From assembly GCA_902805975.1 (NCBI GenBank), contig CADCUT010000033.1, forward strand, positions 1 to 49,957: 49,957 nucleotides of DNA, read 5' to 3'. Position numbers and translations under genes: made by a program. This document shows, in pieces, positions 16,110-22,755 of this stretch. The stretch's first letter is position 1. Each line of letters begins with the position of its first letter. This DNA comes from an uncultured Rubrobacteraceae bacterium (lineage in GTDB: Bacteria; Actinomycetota; Rubrobacteria; Rubrobacterales; Rubrobacteraceae). The notes beneath the pieces were generated by a model. The model was not told where the DNA came from, ran no database searches, and saw nothing but the letters and a program-made list of their open reading frames with translations.

Positions 16110-16745
16110 TCACCCCTGACCCTCCCGCCAGGCGACGAGGGCGTCGCGGACGGACCGCTCGGTTAGGCGGTCAGCCTGGTCGTAGCCGCCCTCCAGGCGG
16201 CCGGCCATCGCGAGCGCGACGAGGCCGTGCACCTGGCCCCACAGCATCAGCACCGGATCCTGGGCGTCCCCCGGGTCCCGGCCGTATCCCTGCAGGATCT
16301 CCTCGACTGCAGCGCCTATCGCGTGGCCTACCTCCCAGCCCTCCCGCCACGTCTCCGAGACGCCGAAGGGCACCCCGCCGAGACCGTACATCACCTGGTA
16401 GAGGTCGGGGGCCGTTCTGGCGAAGCCCACGTACGCGTGCGCCATGCCCACGAGCGCCTCCTCCGGGTCGGCGGCCTTCCCACGCGCGGCCTCGATCCCC
16501 TCGAGCAACTCGGCGAAGCCTTGGCGCAAGAGTTCTACGAGGACGTCGTCTTTGGAGCCGAAGTGCTCGTAGACGATGGGGTTGGTGTACCCGATGCGCT
16601 CGGCGATCCGGCGCACCGTCACGGCTTTCCAGCCCCCCTCTAAGGCAACCTCGCGGGCCGCGCGGAGGATGTCGTCCCTCCCCGCCGGTCTGCTGCGCCG
16701 CTCCCCGCGCCTCGCGGCGCCCGCCGTGTCCCGTTTCGCGCTCAC
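16110..16745 (-). CDS. TetR family regulator (WHG-type C-terminal domain)
   Basis: The product has 211 residues. Residues 20-68 are the TetR HTH: GRDDILRAAREVALEGGWKA, VTVRRIAERIGYTNPIVYEH, FGSKDDVLVELL. The ligand-binding part (AHAYVGFARTAPDLYQVMYG, then LMLWGQVHGLVALAMAGRLE) resembles the TetR_C_33/WHG type. The GTG start at 16745 falls where transcription should begin from the promoter TTGACC-17 bp-TAGATT, so the mRNA is probably leaderless. The operator-like sequence lies in that promoter. It likely represses itself and the ester cyclase/cupin genes downstream on the same strand. The effector is unknown. Confidence 0.87.
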   Translation of the reverse strand: MSAKRDTAGAARRGERRSRPAGRDDILRAAREVALEGGWKAVTVRRIAERIGYTNPIVYEHFGSKDDVLVELLRQGFAELLEGIEAARGKAADPEEALVGMAHAYVGFARTAPDLYQVMYGLGGVPFGVSETWREGWEVGHAIGAAVEEILQGYGRDPGDAQDPVLMLWGQVHGLVALAMAGRLEGGYDQADRLTERSVRDALVAWREGQG

Positions 16746-16781
16746 GATCGTTAATCTACCTTAGTCAGATCAAATGGTCAA
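16746..16781 (-). promoter_or_regulatory. Leaderless promoter of tetR with embedded operator
   Basis: On the minus strand TTGACC (16776-16781) and TAGATT (16753-16758) are separated by exactly 17 bp. Seven bases after the -10 element comes the GTG start at 16745, which leaves no room for a leader. The operator-like 17-mer (16754-16770, outer ATCT and AGAT) covers the spacer and -10 element, so a bound repressor would block RNA polymerase. Confidence 0.6.
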
Positions 16782-16872
16782 GGGGCGCGCCGCTGGCAGT
16801 CGGCGGACTTGCCAAACGGTTTCTTGGGCGCCGTGCTGACAAGCGGAGGCCCGCGAAGCGGGCTGAAACGTG

Positions 16873-18327
16873 CTAACTACGCCAGAACTCGGGCGTGAGG
16901 AGTACGAGCACCGTGAAAAGCTCGAGGCGGCCGAGGAGCATGAAGAAGGTAAGCAGGAACTTGGCCGAGGCGGGGAGCTCGGCGAAGAAGGAAGCGTCGC
17001 CGACGGGGCCGAGGGCGACGCCCGTGATGTTGAGGCAGGAGAAGACCGAGCCGAAAGCCTCGCCTAAAGGAAGGCCGTGGAGGGCCATGATGAGCGTCCC
17101 GACGGCGAGCGCGGCTATGTAGATGAAAAAGAAGCCGAGAAAGGCCAGCCTGAGGCGTTCGGGGATGACCCGGTCGCCGAACTTGAGGAGGGTCACGGCC
17201 TGCGGGTGGAGCATGCGGAAGACCTCCTGCCAGGCGTGGCGGGCGAGGAGCATCACCCTCACGACCTTCATGCCGCCGCCCGTCGACCCCGCGCACGCGC
17301 CGATGGCCATGAGGAGGAGCAGGACGCCCTGGGAGAGAGAGCCCCAGCTCTTCCAGTCCGCCGTGACGAAGCCCGTGCCCGTGCTGAGGCTCGCGCTCTG
17401 GAAGAAGCCGTCGAGGAGTGACTGGCCCATCGGGCTCCCGTCCGCGTAGAGGACCGCGGTCGTGACCAGGGTGCCGAATAGGACGAGGGAGAGGTAGACG
17501 ATGAGCTCCGCGTTGCCCAGGGCGCGGCCCAGCCGGCCCCGGGCGGCCTGAAAGTACAGGGCGAAGTTGGCGCCGGAGAGGATCATGCCGGCCGCCACGA
17601 AGAGCTCGATGGTGGCCGAGTCAAAGGCGGCTATGGAATCCGCGCGGGTCGAAAAGCCACCGGTCGAGACCGTCGTGAGGGCGTGGTTGACCGCATCGAA
17701 GAGGTTCATCCCGGCCAGGGAGAGTGCGACCACGCCGCCGAGCGTCAGGCCGAGGTAGACGACGGCCAGGATCTTGGCCGTGTCCCGGATGCGCGCGGTG
17801 AGCCTCTCGGGGACGGGGTCGGCGGCCTCGGCGGAGAAGAGTTGGGTCGCCCCGAAGCCCACGAGCGGGGCCACGGCCACGAAGAGCAGCACGATGCCGA
17901 TGCCCCCGGCCCACTGCGAGATACTGCGCCACAGCAGCAGGGAGGGCGCCACACCTTCCGGCCGGCCGACCGTCGATGCCCCCGTGGTCGTGAAGCCGGC
18001 CATCGACTCGAAGAAGGCGTCGGTAGGCCCCATGAGCCCCGAGATGACGAAGGGAGCCGAGCCGAAGGCGGCCACGCCGAGCCATCCGAGGACCACGATC
18101 AAATACACGTCCCGCCCCGAGACGTAAGTGCTCCCCCGTGAGCCGCGACGGGATCGGGCGGGGAAGAACAGGAGGCCCCCGGCGAGGAGGGCAGCGAGGG
18201 CCGGGACGGCGAAGGCCAGCACCTGGCCGTCGCCCGTCAGCAGAGAGAAGAGCATCGGCAGGAGCATCGCCGCACCGCCGGCCCCTACCACGACGCCGAC
18301 CGCGTTCGCCACGACCCTAGGTTGCAA
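16873..18327 (-). CDS. trkH: TrkH family potassium uptake membrane protein
   Basis: The product has 484 residues and is the channel-like subunit of the Trk/Ktr K+ uptake system. Four pore loops are visible: SMAGFTTTGASTVGRP, ALTTVSTGGFSTR, SASLSTGTGFVTADW and CLNITGVALGPVG. The filter residues are Gly in each loop, as expected. ILSGANFALYFQAARG and GACAGSTGGGMKVVRVMLLA are also typical. The TTG at 18327 overlaps the trkA stop by 11 bases; GTG 18312 is an alternative start. It works with the cytosolic RCK protein encoded immediately upstream. Confidence 0.9.
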   Translation of the reverse strand: MQPRVVANAVGVVVGAGGAAMLLPMLFSLLTGDGQVLAFAVPALAALLAGGLLFFPARSRRGSRGSTYVSGRDVYLIVVLGWLGVAAFGSAPFVISGLMGPTDAFFESMAGFTTTGASTVGRPEGVAPSLLLWRSISQWAGGIGIVLLFVAVAPLVGFGATQLFSAEAADPVPERLTARIRDTAKILAVVYLGLTLGGVVALSLAGMNLFDAVNHALTTVSTGGFSTRADSIAAFDSATIELFVAAGMILSGANFALYFQAARGRLGRALGNAELIVYLSLVLFGTLVTTAVLYADGSPMGQSLLDGFFQSASLSTGTGFVTADWKSWGSLSQGVLLLLMAIGACAGSTGGGMKVVRVMLLARHAWQEVFRMLHPQAVTLLKFGDRVIPERLRLAFLGFFFIYIAALAVGTLIMALHGLPLGEAFGSVFSCLNITGVALGPVGDASFFAELPASAKFLLTFFMLLGRLELFTVLVLLTPEFWRS

Positions 18328-19651
18328 AGAGCCTCTCGACCTCGTCCACGGCGGACTCGACGGTGAAGACGACGACGTTGTCCCCGGCCCGCAAGACGTC
18401 CCCGCCCGTCGGGATCAGGACCTCCCCTTCCCGAGCCACCGCCCCCACGATGGCCCCCTCGGGGAAGTCCACCTGGGCCAGCGACCTGCCGGCCACGCGG
18501 CACCCTTTAGGGACGCCGAGCTCTATCATCTGGGCCCCGCTCTCCAGCAGGAAGACCGCCGCGACCTCCCCCCGCCGAACGAACCGGAGGATGGCGCCGG
18601 CGGCCAGGAGGCGCGGCGAGACCGTCACGTCGACGCCGAGGGCCTCTGCGAGCGGGGCGAACTCCCCGCGGCTGATCCCGGCGATGGTCATGCGGGACCC
18701 GAGCCTGCGGGCGTTCATCGCGGCGAGCAGGTTCGTCCGGTCGTCCCCGGTGACGGCCACGAAGGCGTCCGTCTTGTCCACCCTCTCCTGCAACAGGAAC
18801 TCGCGGGAGACGCCCTCATCCTGCAAGACCAGCGCCTTCCTGAGCTTCGAGGCCGCCCGCCGCGCCCGCGCGGGGTCCCTCTCGATCACCTTTACCGAGA
18901 TGCCGATCTCCTCCAGGGCGAGCGCGAGCAGGAGGCCGATGCGCCCGGCCCCCAGGATCATGGCGTCGTCGACCGGCTGTGTGTCGGTGGCGACCGCGCC
19001 GACCACCTCCTTGACGTCGCGTTGGCGGCAGACGAGGAAGATGTGGTCCCTGGAGCGGAGAATGGTGTCGCCCTTCGGGACGAGGGCCTCCCCTTCCCTT
19101 ACGACGCCCACGATCAGGCTCTGCTCGGGGAACTCCACCTCGCGGACGGGACGGTCCACGGCGGGGGAGCCTTTCTTCAGGATCACCTCGACCACGTCTA
19201 TGCTCCCACCGGCGAAGCTCTCCACGTTCACAGCCCCCGGCACCAGGAGGGACTCCCGGATCTCCTTGGCCGCCATCTGCTCGGTGCTGATGACGAGGTC
19301 TATGCCGAGCAGGTCCCTGGCGAACGGCTCCTTTTTGTCGTAGTAGTCGGAGCTGTGGACGCGGGCCACGGTGCGCGCCACACCCTGGGCCTTGGCGGCC
19401 AGGCACGCGACGATGTTGACCTCGTCCGTGCTCGTCGCGGCGACCAGGAGGTCCGAGCTCTCGATGCCGGCCTCCCTGAGCACCCTTGGGCTCGCACCGT
19501 TGCCCTGCATGACCAGGGCGTCGAGCTGCTGGCTGGCGTGCTCCACGAGCGCCTCGTCCTGCTCGACGGCGACCACCCTGTGCCCCTCACGGGAGAGCAT
19601 CTGGGCCGTGTTGAACCCGACCTCCCCGACGCCCACGATCACCACCCGCAC
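18317..19651 (-). CDS. trkA: Trk system potassium transporter TrkA (two RCK domains)
   Basis: The product has 444 residues, full length for a double-RCK TrkA. The first Rossmann domain starts MRVVIVGVGEVGFNTAQMLS with acidic residues for NAD(H) binding (VAVEQDE); a TrkA-C domain covers residues about 140-215 (EVILKKGSPAVDRPVREVEF). The second Rossmann domain begins DAMILGAGRIGLLLALALEE (VIERDPARARR) at about residue 228, and a second TrkA-C domain ends the protein. TrkA gates TrkH according to bound nucleotide. The gene starts at GTG 19651 and overlaps trkH, so the two are translated together. Confidence 0.92.
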   Translation of the reverse strand: MRVVIVGVGEVGFNTAQMLSREGHRVVAVEQDEALVEHASQQLDALVMQGNGASPRVLREAGIESSDLLVAATSTDEVNIVACLAAKAQGVARTVARVHSSDYYDKKEPFARDLLGIDLVISTEQMAAKEIRESLLVPGAVNVESFAGGSIDVVEVILKKGSPAVDRPVREVEFPEQSLIVGVVREGEALVPKGDTILRSRDHIFLVCRQRDVKEVVGAVATDTQPVDDAMILGAGRIGLLLALALEEIGISVKVIERDPARARRAASKLRKALVLQDEGVSREFLLQERVDKTDAFVAVTGDDRTNLLAAMNARRLGSRMTIAGISRGEFAPLAEALGVDVTVSPRLLAAGAILRFVRRGEVAAVFLLESGAQMIELGVPKGCRVAGRSLAQVDFPEGAIVGAVAREGEVLIPTGGDVLRAGDNVVVFTVESAVDEVERLFAT

Positions 19652-19724
19652 GACCCAATGCCTCCTTCGATCTACGACACCGATAGTCTACCGGCGCAGG
19701 CCCTCCGGTGTTCGTGAGGATTGA

Positions 19725-19853
19725 AGGTTCTAGGTTCGGGGCGCAAGGTGTGCGGTGCGCAGCTAGGGATCGGACATCGCGACTCGGGATAGACCGGGGA
19801 CGGCGTGGTTGCGGCGGTCTCTCCACCGCCCCTCACAACCTAGAACCCCAAGA
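19725..19853. repeat. Heptanucleotide repeat units in inverted arrangement
   Basis: AGGTTCT AGGTTCG (19725-19738) faces related units on the other strand (19837-19853). GGTTCTAGGTT at 19726-19736 is the exact complement of AACCTAGAACC at 19837-19847, an 11-bp inverted repeat spaced by 100 bases. It fills the gap between trkA and the fusion gene. No gene lies here. Confidence 0.7.
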
Positions 19854-19855
19854 CC

Positions 19856-22138
19856 TCACTCGGGCCTGTACACCACCATGTCCGCGAGCCTGCCCGTCGG
19901 CTCGTAGTGGTCTTCGACGGCCCCGAGCATCTCGGGCGTCCAGCGGTCCTGCTTTATGTCCCTGGCGAAGGGGGGCTCCCACATCATGATGACGGCGTAC
20001 TTCTCGTCCCGGATCGTCTCGACCGCCCGGCCCTGATCCCAGCCGTCGCGGGAGAGCTGGGTCATCTCGAAGGGCTGGAGGTGGATGCGCTTGCCGTTCA
20101 GCGGCAACAGGCCCATGTGTTCGTCCGTCAGGACCGGGCCATCGGCCTCGGCGACGATGCGCGAGAGCTGGCGCACCTCCCGCTCTTGGTCCACGACGTA
20201 GTCCTGCAGGCCCGAGGGGACGAGGGAGGACTGGGCGAGCGCGAAGACCTGGAGGGCGAGCAGCGAGATCAGGAGGGCCCTCAGGCGCGGACGCCCGCGC
20301 TGCCAGGCGATGAGGGCGCCGGTGGCCAGGCAGAGTGCTGCGGAGAGCTCCAGCAGGTAGTTGACGTCCGAGCCGACCTTGCCGACGAGCAGGGCCGAGG
20401 GGACGCTTAAAGCCAGGTAGGGCACCACGAGCCACCAGGCCTTGTCCCGCGGTGACCTCCACGCGAACGCGAGCCCGCCGAGCAGGAGCAGCGGGCAGGC
20501 GAGCCCCGCGCCGAGGGCGTTGAAGCTGACCCGCTCCCACCGGAAGTCGTTGATGTTGGCCGTCACGGTGTTCAGGAAGAACCCGCCGTCGGTGGAGATG
20601 TTCAGCGCCGCGAACGAGGCGAGGCCGAGGCCGCAGCCCAAGCCCGCGAGCTCCAGCGCCCGGCGGCGCTGCCCCTGCACGAGAAGCCACACGAACGCCG
20701 TGAGCGGGGCCGCGAGCACGTACGTCTGGCGGGTCAGGACGGCGGCGACGAACAGGAGGGCGGCGGCGGCCATCGCCCGGCGCCTCTCCGGCCAGCGGAC
20801 GACGGCGAAGAGGCCGGCCCAGGAGAGGGCGAGGCCGAGGAGGTCGACCCGGCCTAAAGAGGACCAGCGCAGGACGTAGGGGATGGCGGGGAAGGTCAGG
20901 CCCGCGGCCATCGCGGCGATCCGGTCGCGGGTCAGCGTGAAGAGGGTGAGGGCGACGAAGAGGGCGGTCGCGGCGACGCTTGCGAGTGAGATCAGGCGCC
21001 CGTACCACAACTCCGGCCCGAAGAGCCACACGAACGGCGCCTGGACGAGCAGGTAGAAGGGCGGGTAGTTGGAGATGGTGTAGGGGGCCCGGGTGAGATC
21101 GGACGAGTAGATGCCCTCGAAGTTCGCGAGCCTCACCGCCTGGTCGAGCAGCGGGCCCTCCCCGTAGTTGAGCGGGAAGGGGAAGGCGAGCGCGTCCCAC
21201 CCGTGGCGCAAGAAAAGCATGAGCGCCCAGCTCTGGGCCAGCAGCAGCACGGCGGTCGCCACACCGGGCGCCACCCGCCGGGTCCTCGCCGCCGTTCGTC
21301 CCTTGCCCGTCGGGGCTTCCGTTCTCCCCGCCACCGCCTGATCACCGACGACGACGAGGCGCTGGTAGCCGAGGACGAGCGCGACGAGCGGCAGGGTGAC
21401 GAGGACGGAGATGGCGGGCAGAAGGTCGTTCGGGAGCTCGGGCAGCACGGCCGCGATGGGCCGCAACCGCTCCTCGAAGGCCGGGTTCCTGGCGAAGAGG
21501 TACTGGTTCCAGGCGAAGACGAACGTCAGGACGGCGGTGGTGAGCACCCCGGGGGTCGCAACGGGCAGCATGACGCGCCAGAACGTCCCCGGCCCGTTAC
21601 CGTCAGCCCTCGCGGCCTCCCCGAGCTCCGCCGGGAGCGCCCTGAAGTACGCCACGAGAAACCAGATGGAGAGCGGGAGTGCCACGAGCAGGTCCGGGAT
21701 GAGCATCACCAGGCGGCTCCCCGAGACCTCCAGCACCGCGGAGCGGACGAGCGGCGGGGCCACGGCGGCGAGCGGCGGCAAGAGGCCCATCGCCAGCACC
21801 AGCGTCAGGGAGGTGTAGCCGGGCCGGAAGCCGCGGCGGGCGATGGCGTAGGCGGCCAACGAGCCGATCAGGAAGCACCCCACCGCCGTCGTCGCCGCGG
21901 TTATGACGCCGTTGGCTAGAGGTCGCAAGAAGTCCAGGTCGTAGAGGACGGAGATGTAGGGCAGCAGGGAGAACTCGCCCGGAAACAACCCTGGCGGCGG
22001 GACGAACAGCTCGCCGGGGCCGACGATCCTGCCAACGGCGTTGGTCTTGAACATCCAGGCAACGGGCAGCAGGCTCACGAACGCGAACAGCATCGCGAAC
22101 GCGGAGAACACCGCCGGCCTGACCGCCCGCCTCACCAA
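19856..22138 (-). CDS. Fusion of an ABC sugar permease (MalG-like) and a GT-C-type membrane glycosyltransferase
   Basis: One uninterrupted frame encodes 760 residues. Residues 1-270 are a complete MalG-type permease: six helices and an intact EAA loop (ELGEAARADGNGPGTFWRVM, then LP, 171-192), ending YQRLVVVGDQAVAG as such permeases do. A basic linker (271-290, RTEAPTGKGRTAARTRR) follows. Residues 292-640 look like a GT-C-type polyprenyl-sugar-dependent glycosyltransferase: FPLNYGEGPLLDQAVRLANF, then EGIYSSDLTRAPYTISNYPP, then FYLLVQAPFVWLFGPELWYG, and about nine more helices. Residues 640-760 form a soluble tail. No partner permease, binding protein or ATPase is nearby. The start is TTG 22138 or GTG 22135. 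It could be a true fusion, a deletion joint or a misassembly. Confidence 0.8.
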   Translation of the reverse strand: MVRRAVRPAVFSAFAMLFAFVSLLPVAWMFKTNAVGRIVGPGELFVPPPGLFPGEFSLLPYISVLYDLDFLRPLANGVITAATTAVGCFLIGSLAAYAIARRGFRPGYTSLTLVLAMGLLPPLAAVAPPLVRSAVLEVSGSRLVMLIPDLLVALPLSIWFLVAYFRALPAELGEAARADGNGPGTFWRVMLPVATPGVLTTAVLTFVFAWNQYLFARNPAFEERLRPIAAVLPELPNDLLPAISVLVTLPLVALVLGYQRLVVVGDQAVAGRTEAPTGKGRTAARTRRVAPGVATAVLLLAQSWALMLFLRHGWDALAFPFPLNYGEGPLLDQAVRLANFEGIYSSDLTRAPYTISNYPPFYLLVQAPFVWLFGPELWYGRLISLASVAATALFVALTLFTLTRDRIAAMAAGLTFPAIPYVLRWSSLGRVDLLGLALSWAGLFAVVRWPERRRAMAAAALLFVAAVLTRQTYVLAAPLTAFVWLLVQGQRRRALELAGLGCGLGLASFAALNISTDGGFFLNTVTANINDFRWERVSFNALGAGLACPLLLLGGLAFAWRSPRDKAWWLVVPYLALSVPSALLVGKVGSDVNYLLELSAALCLATGALIAWQRGRPRLRALLISLLALQVFALAQSSLVPSGLQDYVVDQEREVRQLSRIVAEADGPVLTDEHMGLLPLNGKRIHLQPFEMTQLSRDGWDQGRAVETIRDEKYAVIMMWEPPFARDIKQDRWTPEMLGAVEDHYEPTGRLADMVVYRPE

Positions 22139-22212
22139 GCCCGGCCCCGCCCTAAACGGGAGGCAAAGCGCGCCCGGAGGCCGGCGCCACGCATCTCCCT
22201 GTAGGGGTCCAT
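22132..22212 (-). CDS. 26-codon upstream frame overlapping the fusion gene start
   Basis: On the minus strand ATG 22212, preceded by GGGGAGG and GTGAGG, opens a frame reading MDPYREMRGAGLRARFASRL then GRGRAW, ending at TGA 22134-22132. The stop overlaps the GTG/TTG start of the fusion gene. The peptide is very basic, like the cytosolic N-terminus of many MalG-type permeases. It may therefore be the true N-terminus, cut off by a one-base frameshift, or a leader peptide coupling translation of the fusion gene. It is too short for a firm call. Confidence 0.4.
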   Translation of the reverse strand: MDPYREMRGAGLRARFASRLGRGRAW

Positions 22213-22380
22213 CCTCACCGAGCCTCCCCGCAGCCTCTGGCCGAGATCTCCTGGTCCAACTCCAGCCCAGTATCCTACCGCTTTCCGGCGGCGCACATCC
22301 GGAAAACGACCGGTTGGAGAGGGGGGATGGGAGATTAGACTTACGCCGAGCCTATCCGAGCGACGAAAGAGAGCCTCCAC

Positions 22381-22752
22381 TTGGAAGAAGGGCCTTCCCC
22401 AGAGCACCTGAAAGACCACTGCGGGCGGAAGCCGGGCTCGACGTCGGGCTTTCCCTTCGGCGGGGAGCACAGGGTCTTCAAGGTCTGCGGCAAGATCTTC
22501 GCCGTCCTGCACGTCGAGGAGTCGCCGGTGAAGATCACGCTCAAGGCCGACCCCGAGCTCACCGGCCTCCTGCGCGGCCAGTACCCGTCCATCCAACCGG
22601 CCCGCTACTTCGACAGACGCTACTGGAGCACCCTCGCCTGCGACGGAACCGTCCCCGATGACGAGGCGATAGAGCTCATCGACACCTCCTACGACATCGT
22701 CTTCGAGAGCCTCAAGAGGTCCGACAGGGAAGCTTTACGAGGTGCCCGTTAG
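22381..22752 (+). CDS. MmcQ/YjbR family protein
   Basis: The product has 123 residues from TTG 22381. It matches the MmcQ/YjbR family: PSPEHLKDHCGRKPGSTSGF, PFGGEHRVFKVCGKIFAVLH, then ITLKADPELTGLLRGQYPSI, PARYFDRRYWSTLACDGTVP, and LIDTSYDIVFESL. The family has a CyaY-like fold; some members bind DNA, but function is generally unknown. It starts a plus-strand run with the radical SAM gene, whose GTG lies three bases after this stop, so the two are probably co-translated. It is divergent from the fusion gene. Confidence 0.88.
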   Translation: MEEGPSPEHLKDHCGRKPGSTSGFPFGGEHRVFKVCGKIFAVLHVEESPVKITLKADPELTGLLRGQYPSIQPARYFDRRYWSTLACDGTVPDDEAIELIDTSYDIVFESLKRSDREALRGAR

Positions 22753-22755
22753 CCG

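Noticed and set aside
18128-19717. Plus-strand frame of 529 codons opposite trkA
   Set aside because: Asp/Gly/His/Arg-rich antisense shadow; trkA on the other strand has complete RCK domains.
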